64,000 nt of DNA from Purpureocillium takamizusanense (Eukaryota; Ascomycota; Sordariomycetes; Hypocreales; Ophiocordycipitaceae). Under the pieces are notes generated by a model. It saw nothing but the letters and a program-made list of their open reading frames with translations, had not been told where the DNA came from and did not search any database. Shown in pieces: positions 11,069 to 22,384 of this stretch; position 1 is the first letter of the stretch, and each line of letters starts with the position of its first letter. A program made the translations under genes and the position numbers. Location of the stretch: NCBI RefSeq assembly GCF_022605165.1, contig NC_063068.1, positions 4,588,001 to 4,652,000 of the forward strand. The letters run 5' to 3'.

Positions 11069-12576
11069 GCGGCTGGGCCCTGCAAGCCGAAGGCACTCAG
11101 CGTCACTGTCAGATGACTTTACCCAAGGCATTGTCGAGCCTCCGCCAGTCATGGACTTAAAGGTATGGAAGCAAGGGCTGCAGATACAGAATGGCTTCGC
11201 GGCCGTGGCGTATGAGTGGAAGTAGGCGAGCTGGAAAGTAGGCGCAAAAGTGGTTTCACAGAGTGCTCTTTGATTCGCAAGGAAAGGCGGCCACTGTATT
11301 AGGCACCGTACTTGATGTGTAAAAGCGCACACGCAGTCAGGCGAACGATATGAGGGCAGCAAAAGTGGCCAAAACGAGAAGGTAGAGACTTGTTCTGTTG
11401 ATGACATTTTGCTTCCAGTAGAGGGCACAGGCGCAGCAGGCATTCCAACCCGACGGAAGAGACGGCACGAGTTTACGGGCTATAAAGCTGCCCGCATGTA
11501 CTTGGTAGGTGCAGCGACGTACCCCCGCCCGATGAGCGAGGGGCAGGCGGAAGGCGGCTATCGATGGGTGCAAGCCGTATCTTTGCGGCAGGAGCTAGAA
11601 ACCACTGCACTCGCCACTCGCACGGCTTGGCGCTGCGCGCTCCGACGCTTCTCGCAATTGGTAGGCAAAGGTGGCGGCGAGGTACGCCAAGATACACATT
11701 GCGCGACGAGTGACCGCGCAAGAGCCGGTGACTATGCGTGATGACCCGAATGGTGACCCAACCCAACGGATGACTGCATTGCCAATTGGTATAGTAGTCT
11801 GTGATGTTCATTGCTCCCTGAGCGAAGGCCGTTTTGCCGGCTGCGATCTCAGCCTGGGACGGCCCGTGGCCAAACATCTCGAGTTGCCGGCTGAATAGTG
11901 CGACGCGGTGCTGCACAAGGAAAGTAGGGGTGACCAGAAGGATCGTCTGATAGAGGGGGGGTGTGAGGTAGACCAGGCGGCTGGGTGTCAGCCTCTTGAT
12001 ATTTGAGCGTCCGTACTCTACCCCTGACAACGGCAAGACAGGTTCCGACGATCAACGTGGCTGAGGCGCACCGCAACGGGCTGGACCTAATGCGCGGTGC
12101 GACCGGCGTGATGAGACTGTACTTGTAGTTGGGCAATCTCCTATACGAGCGAGGGCTTGGCTACGCAGGTGGAAGGCACGTTCCCATCCCAGCCAGGACA
12201 TTATGATCGATAGATTCCGGACATACGGTACTCACCAGTATCACACTGGCAACGAGTCATACCGCACCGCTCGTCACCACCCGGCCACCGACAGGGCCGG
12301 CCGAGCTGCACTTATGCCGCCACGAAGTTAAACGACGCTGGCAAGTCATCAAGTGGTATGCAGGGATGCCACCGCAATAACGTGCCTGGGACTTGCATTG
12401 GCATGGGCAGCGTGGACGGCATCGGTGATGGCCTGTACGTGGTTACTCTGCTGAGCCGCGCGAGCGCCGTATGGCTTCTTTCAAAGCTTGCGAAGAAATG
12501 ATGTATTGCATTGCTGGAAGAATTACTGAAGCCCAAATTGAGTGCGATGTTTGCAATATCCAATTGCCTGGTCGCT
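11069..12576. other. Mostly non-coding; possible decayed minus-strand membrane protein
   Basis: A minus-strand frame at ~11473-12036 contains hydrophobic stretches (LYQTILLVTPTFLVQH) and a protein-like run (FGHGPSQAEIAAGKTAFAQG). Another minus frame near 11670-11740 reads RAMCILAYLAATFAYQLREA. They might be exons of one gene or a relic; I could not join them with good splice sites. The rest shows nothing. Confidence 0.3.
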
Positions 12577-13650
12577 TCAAGCATCATCCACAAAAGTTAC
12601 CGCCTGAGGCGGCCCATGCAAGTTGATGTAGCTACGAACGCCCATTCTTCGGTCCGGGTGAGCTCCTCGCTGCGCTTCAGAGAAGCGATCATGGAGTGGT
12701 CTCACCAGTTGGAACTTTGTCGCCGGCTTGGGATGTTTGTCCAGTAAATTCCTGAGACCGGTCGAGTATTCCGTCCATTTCTCGAAGTTGATAATGCCGC
12801 GATCATACGCTTGAGCCAGCTGCATGACATACTCGTACTCGCTGTGGGGAGAGATTAGCACTGATTGCCGGAATTGTTAAACAGGGCAAACCCACCGTTC
12901 GAGGAAGTACCGCCGTTCGAAATCTCGAAGCTTGCGAACGGTCTGTAAGAAGCGTTCCATAGCGTCGAGTTCATATCGAGCAGCCTCAACTCGCATGTCT
13001 GCACTAAGCACGCTGCCGCTGGACACCTGTAAAAAGGACACCTTCATGGCATATAACCGAGCCTTGACATGCGGCGACGCCGTCTCTGTAGTCGGACTTC
13101 CAGGATTGGTGAGCTCGTTGAGAGAAACCACTACGTCGGCACAAGGTATCGGTGATAAGGTGCGAGCGTAGCAAACTTTGACAACAGTTTCAGCCATCCG
13201 TCGAGCTGGGGGTAAAAGTCCCTCAGGCGGCAGCTCCATTGGCAGTTGCTGCAAGATTGGCTGTACGCAAGGGAGAACCTTGCCGGGCATGATGTCGCTA
13301 GAGTAAGCTGTCAGTGTGGAATTCAACCTTCCATGGAGGAACCCGCGCGGACAAGTATAGGAGCACAAACGCCCAAACCATCAAGAGGGTGTCAGGGTCA
13401 GTAAGGTCGGCTTCTTTCCCTTGCCTATTGGTCCAAAAATTAGCCATTGCCGAAGCTATGTGTGTCAAGGCGGGCCTCACATCACCTGCAGCCTCTCGCA
13501 GGCGGAGCTCATGTAACGGTACTGAGACCCGTCCTCGAATAACACGTCACGGAAAGATACTTGGCTGGGAGAGAGATCCAAAGTATCGGATGGGTAGCTT
13601 GTTCCAACAGTACCCTGCCGAGGGCAATGATGCTTCTACTTAAAAGCATG
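12577..13650 (-). CDS. Unrecognised multi-exon gene
   Basis: The last exon is 12841-12577, joined by a convincing 54-nt intron (12842-12895, GTGGGT..CCCACAG with a GCTAAT branch) to an exon ending at 12896. Spliced protein: DAMERFLQTVRKLRDFERRYFLER then EYEYVMQLAQAYDRGIINFEKWTEY. Further upstream, helical protein-like frames lie at ~13190-13270 (QLPMELPPEGLLPPARRMAE) and ~13300-13560 (EADLTDPDTLLMVWAFVLLY). A GTTGAA..TTGCAG intron from about 13310 to 13250 could link these. The 5' end is unresolved: two minus frames are open over 13500-13620. I know no family for this protein; it is soluble and helix-rich. The right-hand coordinate is approximate. Confidence 0.45.
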
Positions 13651-13950
13651 CGAAATGGATGGCTCACCGCACTCTGCATGGGAGACGAGATGAACATATG
13701 GAGAGCGATCAAATCCTCGCATCTACTCATGTCGTAAAAGCAAGCGATATTACATGGGCCCTGAAATCCATCAATGGAGCTAAGCGTCAATATTCAACGA
13801 GTGAAACCCAGCAGCGATCATCTACCATCTTCTAGGAATAATACGGCCATACCGTCATCATCCAGCACATCGCATATCCGATACCACGCGCCCTAGCGGA
13901 CGTCACCATCCAGTCGGATATATGGCGCGCTCTTTAGGCGGTGGTGGGCT

Positions 13951-14631
13951 TTATGGCGTGTCTTCGCGTCCCAGTTCGTAGGGGTAGGCACCAGCAAGCA
14001 TCATTTCGATATTTGGAAGCTGAACCCGAACCGAGGGATGCGATTGAGTTGGCTTTGTAGCGGAAATCGCAGCACTAGTTGGCTGACAACCTTTGGCGCA
14101 GGGTCGCGATGCTGCTGGTCTTTGTGGGTGGTCGTTGTTGTGCGCTTCCAGGGTAATCATGTCAAACCCGCCTCGCCGACAGATGTCCTTCTTTCCAAGC
14201 TCCCAGCTGATGGCTTCTGCCGTTCGCCATGGCACGTTTAGTTCCTGAGCTAATGGGGTCCACATCTGCTGTCTGAGCCTGGGGATTGTCAGTATCTCTT
14301 CCCCGGGCCGTACCATCACAGCAACACGACGCGTCGCCTGCGAATAAAGCAAAGACTGGAGCAGGCATTACCTCTCATACAGCATAGAGAGCCTATCCTT
14401 GCTTTCTTCACTCCAATCCGCTCGTTTCTCGATGTAGTTCTGATATCGCAGTCGACAAGCGATTGCGCTTCGGCCCGGAAGTTGCTGAGAAACATCTCTC
14501 CATTTCATGCCTTCGCCCCTGAGCATGAGCATGAGCTTGTCCTCCTCCGCGTTCCACTCGTGCTTCTCGTTGGCGCGCTGAAGTGGATTTTGAGAAACCT
14601 GGGGAGATGGCTGTTTACCACCTGGTGGCAT
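13951..14631 (-). CDS. Myb/SANT-like DNA-binding protein, two exons
   Basis: Exon 1 is 14631-14372 and exon 2 is 14278-13951. The 93-nt intron has GTAATG..CCCCAG ends with a CTGAC branch; the product is 195 aa. Residues ~24-90 form a Myb-like helix-turn-helix: HEWNAEEDKLMLMLRGEGMK, then WRDVSQQLPGRSAIACRLRY, with the regularly spaced Trp residues of SANT/Myb repeats. Across the splice, YERLRQQMWTPLAQELNVPW continues into a second, less typical helical repeat. Small fungal Myb-like proteins of this build are common in Sordariomycetes and most are uncharacterised. The C-terminus is Pro/Ser-rich. Probably a nuclear DNA-binding regulator; targets unknown. Confidence 0.85.
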
Positions 14632-16056
14632 TGCTGACGATGGGTCGATCGGAGGTTGTTTAGGAAATGACGAGGACAGACACGGACTGTAGGACTCGCG
14701 CGACGAGGGCTTTATTGTGAGGAAGAAGGAATCTGTAAGCTACGAGCGCTTGGGTGTATTAAAAGACAATGCAGCGGGAGTAGCGGACCGCGAAAAGAAA
14801 TGAAAATCGGCAGCAGCGCTTGGCAGGCAGCTTCCGAGGCCGTCGCATTGTACATTTCCCAGCTCGAAGCAAGTCGCACAGCCATAACATGGCCGGCGTC
14901 GTCCTCGGCCGGCAACGGTACACGGGCGTGGTGCACCGCGACCTGCCAGGCGGACATATTCGCGCTATAGCTCTCAGCCCATGTGCATCAGCTTACCGGC
15001 GAGTTGTCCGACTGGTACGAACCCTCTGGGGATGTTGGCCGACGCAGATTGGATCAGCCGTGTGACGAACAGCGACGGTGGAAGCGTACCATTGGCCTGC
15101 TCTGGGCTCGGACGGGTTGCAACCATGACGTGTCCAGATGTTGGGCCAGGAAATAGGGGGCTGGGTTGGATGTCGGTGATGGAGGGAGCGTGGCTCATGA
15201 TGTAGGAGGCGAAGCTGGGTTCTTGCGCCCCAACCCGTCTCAACAGACGTGTCTCATGGCGAACCAACCGCACGGAGTGCACATTATGAACCCCCCAGGT
15301 AGAGGCACACCAGGAAACTCACTGCGCGGCTGGCTGTGGCAGCGCGGCAAGAGCTGGCTCTGGCCCGCGACTTGCGAGAGGACGCTCCGTGTAAGACGTA
15401 GGTTGGAACGTTTCTGCGGAAGAGCTTCCGGCGGAATTGGTTCGACGTAAATAGTTTGGATTGTTGGTTGCCTCGCGCCACCACGAGACCGTCACTGATT
15501 GCGCGTGAAAGACTCGGACCACTGAGCCAGCCGTCTTCAGAGTCTTGGAGATAGGTCAATCCAGCCTGGAAAGCTCCAATGAATGCAGAGGCTTTACTCG
15601 GCCATCTAGGGATTCTTACGTGCCAGACTTGTGGCATGAAACATACGCTGTCCCTGAAGCCAGTGTCGCGATGACATCGGCACGATGTGCGCCACGGCGG
15701 CTGATGCGGGCAAGACACCCTACCAACTGGCAACAACAGAGATAATGATATGTGCTGGAAGAATGGTAGGTGCCACACGTTGTTGGTAGGAGAGCGCGCT
15801 TATTGCATTCATAGAATGTAGACCACACGTCACATTGGGGTGAAGCAGCCAACATGCCGGTTGCCTTCCTAATGGCGGTCCATATAGTCCAATGGTTTTG
15901 TTTGTGCAGCAACGCCTCCCGACGATATCCTTCTTACGGTTGGACCACATTTCCACCAGGGCAAGGCAGCCAATTACGCTCTTTTGTCCGTTCTGGCAGT
16001 AAGTCGCCTCGCAACGGTGACCTTGGCGAGGGATCACAAACATTGGGTAGATGCAG
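14632..16056. other. No clear gene
   Basis: The segment lies between the Myb gene and the left target-site duplication of the LINE. A minus-strand frame at 15284-15778 is open for 164 codons but has no recognisable motif and a Ser/Arg/Cys-rich composition. I see no convincing gene. Confidence 0.35.
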
Positions 16057-16069
16057 GGCAAAGAGAACT
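16057..16069. repeat. Target-site duplication, left copy (13 bp) of the LINE
   Basis: GGCAAAGAGAACT occurs here and again at 22010-22022, immediately outside both ends of the non-LTR element. The perfect identity of the copies points to a recent insertion. Confidence 0.9.
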
Positions 16070-16381
16070 GAACTGAACTGAACTGAATTCCTACTCGGTT
16101 GTAGCCGCTAATTTAATGCGCAGCCATGCCCGGTGAGCGGGGTCTGGCAGGCAGCCGACGCGACCGGATTAACCTCCAGCCGCCCCACTTCGCCAGTGCA
16201 ATGTAAACAAAGCCCCGACCAGCTGCCCCCAAAATTCCCGCTTTGCTCCTCAACCTCAATCTACATTTGCCTGGCCGCTCCTGCAGATCGTGGTTCTCTC
16301 TAATGCTCAATGTTTGCAGGCTCTGTCGAAGCGATATGCCTCATGTCTTGGGTCTGTGTACCTACAGTCTCCCCCCAATGC

Positions 16382-19300
16382 TCAGCTTTGTCTGGTTTGG
16401 GACGCGATCCTGAATTGCCCAAGGATCTCCGTCAGTTCCATGAACTTGATGGCCTTCGCGGCTGCTTTGCGCTCGTTCAATATGTCCCGGAGGTCGTGTC
16501 GTCCTGGAAGGTGGCCTAGTTCCTGGTGCCGGAGTTGTCGATACTTGCGGCATCGCAGCAGGACATGCGATACCGTTTGTCGTCCTTCCCAGCATGGGCA
16601 GCTGGCGTCCGTGGCGTCCGGTACTCTTCGGTTGAAGAGAAAGTCGTTGAGCCCTATCTTCTCTGTTCGCATCTGGACGAGAAGCGCACTCTGGCGCTTG
16701 CTCAACCCGTCGTGTAGCTGCAGGACCTTTTTGGTTGGCTTGGGTGTGTAGCGGTACGAGGTTCTACCTCGCTCCTCCGCCGCCCACTTTGCCGCCCATG
16801 TCCTTTTGGCTTCCTTGTGTGCCCACGTCTTCAACGTGGAATGAAGAGAGTAGATATCTGCGGGCATCTCTGCGCGCGGTCCCGCTGGTCCCCTCTCGCG
16901 CCATCCAGTGGCTTCTTTGGCCGCTTTGTCTGCGTCTTCGTTGCCTTGTACCCCGGAGTGCGCTGGGATCCACCGTATTTCGACCGGCAGGCCTTGCTCT
17001 CGTAGTGCTATGGTTTGTGTGGCAATGCGTTTCAGCAAGTAGGACCCAGACTTACCCTTAGGCTTGGCTGAGGACCGGATGGCTGCTTGGTTGTCTGTGT
17101 AGATGAGGACTTTGCTTCGCCTGTAACCTGCCGTTCTGTCCTGCTGTGCTATCTGCAGTGCTAGCGAGATGCCTTGCAGCTCGCCCGCGTATACCGTTGA
17201 GGTCTCCTCGTCTCCCATGTATGAGCTACGTGTTTGCTGCGTTGTTGGGCATACCGCAGCGGCTCCGATCTTGCCGTTGATGCCACTACCGTCGGTATAG
17301 ATGTGCAGAGCCGCTGTCTCCCTTCTCATGAGGTGTAAATGTATTTTGCGCGCCTTTTCTGCTGTATCCTCAATGTAGACTCGCAGCCCTTGCCACCATG
17401 GCGGCGTAACGAACGGCTCGATCCTTTCCTGTTTGTCCATGTCTGGTCCATGCCTTGCTTGTATGCCGTGGCTGATTGCTTCTCTGGGCGTAGCTTTTCT
17501 TCGACAGGTCTGCATTGTATCGGCTACCCGACACACTCCAGTATTTGTGCGTCCTAGAGCTTCGACATTGTGTTTCCAAATCTGCTCTTCGACTGGAAGA
17601 AGGTGCATCTCGACGTCCAGTGCAGGTAGTGACGTCGCCTTGTAGGCGCCGCTTATGGCCCTAGCGGCCCTCCCTTGCAGACTTTGCAGTTTCTTTATGG
17701 TCCTGTTTGTGTAGCCCTTACCGCCCCATCCTGCGTTAGACCAGGCTGAGCATGCATACATCATCTGTGGTACTGCTACGCCTCGGTAGATGACACGCAT
17801 GTCCCTGGTCTTGACTCCCCAGGCCGAATTCCCGAGGCTCGTGAGCGCGGCAATCGTGTTTGAGACTTTGCGTTCTATTTCGTCGACGTGTTGTTTCCAG
17901 CGCAGTGAGGCGTCCATTGTTAATCCGAGGTATTTACATGTTGGTTTCGGCCTGATCTCGCCCCACCTGGTTTGCACCGGCTTGCTCGTGTCGATTCTGG
18001 ACGTTGCTCTCGTGAAGTGGGTCAATTGAAACTTGTCTGGAGCGAAGATAGACGCGTGACTTGACGCCCAGTCATCCGCTCTTTGAAGTGCTGTCTGTAG
18101 CATCTCACATGTTTCTTCCGTTGTGTCGGCCCACGCCAATATAGCAACGTCGTCGATGAAGCCCGTCGCAGCCGTGTTCTCGGCTTGATTGCATCGGTCC
18201 AACAGGTCTGCGTTGTAGAACAGGTAGAGGATTGGCGAGAGTGGAGATCCTTGCGGCTCTCCTGTCGTGAGTATATACGGTTCGGAGCGGAATCCGTCGA
18301 TGCACAGTTCTGTTTGTCTCTCTCTCAAGAAGCTTGCGATCCAGCGGACTGTTCTCTCGTCGACCCGCCTCTTTCGCAAATTGTGCAGCAACCGTTTGTG
18401 TGAGACGTTATCAAAGGCCCCGGAGACGTCCAGCAGAAGTAGGCTCGCCACTTTGCCACGTTGGTTCCAGGCCTCGTAAATTTTGTCAATAACAAAATGG
18501 AGGGCATGTTCTGTCGATCTCAGCTTCCTGCCCCCCATATGAGTTGCAGGGAGAAGTTGGTATGTTTCAGCCAGGTAACTCAATCTTGTAGCTATGATGG
18601 CGTCCATGATCTTTCCGATGGTGTTCAGCAGCGCTATGGGCCGGTAGGCCTTCGGCACTGTATAGTTATCCTTCCCTGGTTTTCGTAGAACAACGGTCGT
18701 GGAGTTCCTGAAGTGTTGTGGGCAGTATCCAAGCGCCAGGCTTTGGTTGTAAATCCGGGTTAAATGGGTCCTAATCCAGGGTGCGGCTATCTGTAGAGCT
18801 CGGTTTACGATGCCATCAGGTCCCGGTGCCTTGAAGGAGGCTGCGGTACGGATGGCATCGTCGACCTCTTGCTCAGATATTTTTGGTAACAGAATCTGGC
18901 TATCGTATGCCGCATTGTCGATGTCTTCCAGGCTAGCTTCCGGTGGTTTGGGGAAGAGGGCCTTCCTGAGAAGGTCGGCCTTCTCATTAGGCGTGATCGC
19001 TGTCGCGGCGGTTGTAGGGTCCGTCAGTGCTGGTGTGACTGTGGGTGTTTGGCTTTGTCTAGTTCGTGCCCATTTGGCTATGCGCCACAAGGACTCTGGG
19101 GACTCTGCGGCCTGCTCTACTCTTTCTCTGTGTGCCTTGCGCAACGCCTTGCTGATGACTCTCTTCTTTTCGTTCCTCGCAATTCGGTATGCCTCCCAGC
19201 TTGCTTCGTCGTGGTAGCGGCTGTATATACGGCGTAGTCGCTTGGTTTCTGCGAGAATGGTCTTGCATTCTTCGTCCCAGCCTGCTTTTGACTTATTACT

Positions 19301-20212
19301 TGGGTGGCTTCGCGGTACACTTTCATCAATTGCAGCAAGCAATGAAGTGGTAATTTCGTCGACGTATGCGTCCAGTGCGGTCTTTGTTCGCGGTCTTCGT
19401 AGTGGTGGCAGCCGTCGCCGCAGCGTTTTCGTAAACGTTGCCTCGTCGACTGCCTTCCAAATCATTCTCGTCCTGGGCTGCAGCGGAACGACGGTCAGAT
19501 CTAGCGCCGTGATGATGGGCAGATGATCCGAGTCGTGGCTAATCCCCTGGTCTATCTCGCACTTGATCAGTCTATCGACCAACCCCACTGTCGTGAGGCT
19601 GAGGTCGATAGTCGAGCGGCGTTCGGCTTCCTCATATGTGATTGTGCCGGCGGGTAGGTGGCTGGTCAGACTGAACTCATCCATAATTTCGAGCAGCTCC
19701 TGAGACTCTACATCTGGTCTCTGTATATCACTTCCACCCCAGCATTCGTGGTGTAGGTTGAAGTCGCCCACTATGACCTGCTCTTCTGTGTTTCTTGCTT
19801 CAAGCTCGGCTTTGAGCTGAGGTAGTATGCTTCGTCTATCTCCTTGAACTCTGGTGGGGTTGTATATATTGTGGATGACAATTTTGTTGGTTTCGTCCTG
19901 CTGCGTCTCTAGTACGAGAGTGCAGAGATCCTTGTTGACTTCGTGGAAGTGCCAAGTGGAGTGGTCGATGCGTTTGTTCACGAAGAAACACACTCTTGCC
20001 GTCTCCCCTTCCTCGGTAGATGGGTAGCATAGGTGGAAAAGCTCCTTGGCCGGCTGGTGTGTCGTCGCGCTAAATGGGTTCCTCCATGGCTCCTGAATGG
20101 CCAGAACGTCGTACTCCCGTATCCGTGGGTCTCTCAGCAGCGTCGCCATGACCGTGTCCTTGGACTTTCTTACGTTATACTGCAGTATTGTGAGTGTCTT
20201 TTCTGTGATCAT
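16382..20212 (-). CDS. LINE ORF2: endonuclease, reverse transcriptase, RNase H
   Basis: The ORF encodes 1276 aa in a single frame. Residues ~8-230 are an APE-type endonuclease (ILQYNVRKS, LAIQEPWRN, VIVGDFNLHHECWGG). The reverse transcriptase runs from ~455 (FKAPGPDGIVNRAL) through GEPQGSPLSPILY to the catalytic FIDDVAIL at ~685; FIDD replaces the commoner YADD, and both Asp are kept. RNase H runs from ~967 to ~1100 (IYTDGSG, YTDNQAA, IPAHSGVQGNEDADKAAKEA) with its acidic residues present. A C-terminal zinc knuckle (CPCW...H...C) lies near 1205. Its ATG overlaps the TGA of ORF1 in an ATGA tetranucleotide, which suggests termination-reinitiation. RNase H plus APE endonuclease places it in the Tad/I group of LINEs. 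Confidence 0.95.
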   Translation of the reverse strand: MITEKTLTILQYNVRKSKDTVMATLLRDPRIREYDVLAIQEPWRNPFSATTHQPAKELFHLCYPSTEEGETARVCFFVNKRIDHSTWHFHEVNKDLCTLVLETQQDETNKIVIHNIYNPTRVQGDRRSILPQLKAELEARNTEEQVIVGDFNLHHECWGGSDIQRPDVESQELLEIMDEFSLTSHLPAGTITYEEAERRSTIDLSLTTVGLVDRLIKCEIDQGISHDSDHLPIITALDLTVVPLQPRTRMIWKAVDEATFTKTLRRRLPPLRRPRTKTALDAYVDEITTSLLAAIDESVPRSHPSNKSKAGWDEECKTILAETKRLRRIYSRYHDEASWEAYRIARNEKKRVISKALRKAHRERVEQAAESPESLWRIAKWARTRQSQTPTVTPALTDPTTAATAITPNEKADLLRKALFPKPPEASLEDIDNAAYDSQILLPKISEQEVDDAIRTAASFKAPGPDGIVNRALQIAAPWIRTHLTRIYNQSLALGYCPQHFRNSTTVVLRKPGKDNYTVPKAYRPIALLNTIGKIMDAIIATRLSYLAETYQLLPATHMGGRKLRSTEHALHFVIDKIYEAWNQRGKVASLLLLDVSGAFDNVSHKRLLHNLRKRRVDERTVRWIASFLRERQTELCIDGFRSEPYILTTGEPQGSPLSPILYLFYNADLLDRCNQAENTAATGFIDDVAILAWADTTEETCEMLQTALQRADDWASSHASIFAPDKFQLTHFTRATSRIDTSKPVQTRWGEIRPKPTCKYLGLTMDASLRWKQHVDEIERKVSNTIAALTSLGNSAWGVKTRDMRVIYRGVAVPQMMYACSAWSNAGWGGKGYTNRTIKKLQSLQGRAARAISGAYKATSLPALDVEMHLLPVEEQIWKHNVEALGRTNTGVCRVADTMQTCRRKATPREAISHGIQARHGPDMDKQERIEPFVTPPWWQGLRVYIEDTAEKARKIHLHLMRRETAALHIYTDGSGINGKIGAAAVCPTTQQTRSSYMGDEETSTVYAGELQGISLALQIAQQDRTAGYRRSKVLIYTDNQAAIRSSAKPKGKSGSYLLKRIATQTIALREQGLPVEIRWIPAHSGVQGNEDADKAAKEATGWRERGPAGPRAEMPADIYSLHSTLKTWAHKEAKRTWAAKWAAEERGRTSYRYTPKPTKKVLQLHDGLSKRQSALLVQMRTEKIGLNDFLFNRRVPDATDASCPCWEGRQTVSHVLLRCRKYRQLRHQELGHLPGRHDLRDILNERKAAAKAIKFMELTEILGQFRIASQTRQS

Positions 20213-21882
20213 TCCCTGTTGTCAACGTCCATTTCGGTGCTGTCTTGTGTCCACTGCATGTTCACGTCGAGGGCCTCCAGTGCCCGTCGCGTTTTCGTCA
20301 CGGCTCGCCTTGGCCGTGCGTTCTCGGTGTTGACGTTAATGGATAGGTCCGCATTTTCGTTGCGTCCCTGGCTGCTTGTTGGATTCGGGCGCTTTTGCGT
20401 CTTCTTTGTTGGCGACCTGCTGCGACCCGGTCTCGCGCCCTGGGATTGTCGCGGCTCCAGGGGTGGCCGCCCTAGCCTTGGCGCCTCCTTAGGTTGACCT
20501 TGGATGTCGTCCATTGGGATTCGTAGCATTGGGATCTCTGGATGATATTTGGGTCGTGCCTTGTAGGCGGCCTTGATCTTGGCCAATTCCTCCTTCCTTG
20601 TCGGGCACTGGTTGTTCCAGGCCTCGTGGTCGCCTCTGCAGGAGGCGCACTTCCTGGGGACAGTTTCGTCGCTTTTCGTGGGACACTCTCGAGTCGAGTG
20701 ATCTTGCGCGCAGTAGCCGCATGCTGTTGTTGCCTTGCACTGGGTTCCTATGTGGCCATATTTGTGACATCTGAAGCACTGTCTCAGACGGCACTGTCTG
20801 TCGTATCGTTCGCATTGGAAGACCTCGCCCTGCCAAATCAGTCCTTCGTCGATGATTCTGTTTGCGTCCTCTGCTTTCGCGAATTCCACGATCACAGATG
20901 ATGCCGACTTTGTGGGCGATGACTTAGTGAGCCATCCGATATATTTGATCTCTGCATTAGGAATGAACGGTTTGTTGTCCTGCAGAAGGCCGTCCTTTAC
21001 TTCGTCGAAACGCTCCATATCCATGGAGCTAGTGCGGATACCGTGTGCTAGTACGCCGTAGGTCAAGATGCGCACTGTGGCGCCGTTGCCGATCCTTTGT
21101 TCCCAGTCCTCTGCGAATTGTCTAAGAGCTTCCATGTCTGCGCTAGTGGCGGTCTTTATGCTGAGGTCACCACTTTTCAACTGATTCGACGAGGCTACTT
21201 TGATCTTGTTGATGTGCTCGTTGCTGCTTTGTTCGATAGCTCTGTCTATGTGCGCCTTTAGGCTACGTGGGCCCATCGCTCTGATGCTGGCGATGGTGAC
21301 TGGGTCTCGGATGTTTACGATAACTTCACGTTGCGATTGGACTGGCGGTGCTCTGTGATTCACGGGGTTGTGCATGCTTGCAGCGAGCCCTCCCCTAGCA
21401 GCTATGGTGGCGTACGTCTGAACGAGGGTATTCTGCGGTGCGGCTCCTGCTGGCTTCATATCTCTTACCATTTTCATGGTTGCCTTGCTGACTTCCATTG
21501 CCTCCTTGGCCGCAACACTTGCGGCCCTGGCGGTATTGGCGTTCTCTTGTATGCTTACAATGGTCTGTTGTGTCATGTTGTTTGTGTTCTTGAGTTCGTC
21601 TCGGATGTCGTTCATGGCTCGGTTGGTCTTCTCGACGGCGGCCTTTGCTTCGGTCTGCATGTCTCGGATCGCCTCTCGGACGCGGCCCAGGTCGGCTGTA
21701 CCCTGTAGTTTGACGATCAGGGACAGCGTCCCGAGGATTGAGTATCTGACTTTGGTTAGGTCGATGGGCGGTCCGTCTGCGTTGATCGACTTCAGTGCTG
21801 CCTGTAGGTAGGTGCTCAATTTCGCGGCGTGCTCTCGGTAGTCGGCGGGCCAGGTTTGGTCCTCAGGCCACGGGGTCGCCAT
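20209..21882 (-). CDS. LINE ORF1: gag-like RNA-binding protein
   Basis: The ORF encodes 557 aa. The N-terminal half is helical and coiled-coil-like, with Ala/Lys-rich heptads. A central region (residues ~175-340) resembles the RNA-recognition core of LINE ORF1 proteins. Three Cys/His zinc knuckles follow at ~364-415 (CFRCHKYGHIGTQC, CGYCAQDHSTREC, CASCRGDHEAWNNQC). The C-terminus is basic and Pro/Arg-rich. This is the expected nucleocapsid-like chaperone that coats the element RNA. The stop codon TGA lies inside the ATGA that also starts ORF2. Confidence 0.93.
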   Translation of the reverse strand: MATPWPEDQTWPADYREHAAKLSTYLQAALKSINADGPPIDLTKVRYSILGTLSLIVKLQGTADLGRVREAIRDMQTEAKAAVEKTNRAMNDIRDELKNTNNMTQQTIVSIQENANTARAASVAAKEAMEVSKATMKMVRDMKPAGAAPQNTLVQTYATIAARGGLAASMHNPVNHRAPPVQSQREVIVNIRDPVTIASIRAMGPRSLKAHIDRAIEQSSNEHINKIKVASSNQLKSGDLSIKTATSADMEALRQFAEDWEQRIGNGATVRILTYGVLAHGIRTSSMDMERFDEVKDGLLQDNKPFIPNAEIKYIGWLTKSSPTKSASSVIVEFAKAEDANRIIDEGLIWQGEVFQCERYDRQCRLRQCFRCHKYGHIGTQCKATTACGYCAQDHSTRECPTKSDETVPRKCASCRGDHEAWNNQCPTRKEELAKIKAAYKARPKYHPEIPMLRIPMDDIQGQPKEAPRLGRPPLEPRQSQGARPGRSRSPTKKTQKRPNPTSSQGRNENADLSINVNTENARPRRAVTKTRRALEALDVNMQWTQDSTEMDVDNRE

Positions 21883-22009
21883 GGTGCGTGCGTCGCACTT
21901 GGGCTATACGACGGGCACCTGGCTATCCAATTAACCTTTTGGAGCGTATTGCGGCTCGGTAAATGGCTATTGTTTCAAAAATTTCGTACTCGCTGGTGAT
22001 GATGTTTTT

Positions 22010-22022
22010 GGCAAAGAGAACT
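22010..22022. repeat. Target-site duplication, right copy (13 bp) of the LINE
   Basis: This is the identical partner of 16057-16069 and directly follows the T-rich 5' end of the element on the plus strand. Confidence 0.9.
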
Positions 22023-22384
22023 AGGAGTGTACTACAGATTCCGAGTCGAAATGCTGTCGATATACAGATAAGGGTCCACCAAAGCGTAGACGCCGGACCT
22101 ATCAAACATTTCTACATGACTTGCCCGCCACTTGGTGGGTCTCAGGACATCGAAAGACCCTGTGGCGCATGTGTCACGTGCTTCAGCCTGATGGATGTGG
22201 CGACGACGCATGAGGCCTGCAACCGCCGGGCGCACCCCTGCTAGCTTCGTGTGACAACATGGGTGTCGATTTCCAAATCTACTGGTCACCGTGCCTCACT
22301 CATGATTGAGACAAAGCCCGTGTCTACCCCCTCAACCCGTTCTGTGTGACATGCGCCCGCCAGCATTATGTCTCACTTCACTGT

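Larger units (their letters stand above)
16070..22009 (-). mobile_element. Full-length non-LTR retrotransposon (LINE, Tad/I-like), 5.94 kb
   Basis: The element lies on the minus strand: 5' end at 22009, 3' end at 16070. It is bounded by perfect 13-bp target-site duplications. The 5' UTR is ~127 bp (21883-22009). Two long ORFs follow, both uninterrupted. The ~312-bp 3' UTR ends in a pentanucleotide tail (CAGTT)n instead of poly-A, seen on the plus strand as repeated GAACT. The uninterrupted ORFs and perfect TSD suggest a young, possibly active copy with no sign of repeat-induced point mutation. A shorter relative with matching termini lies at 39887-40996. Confidence 0.93.
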
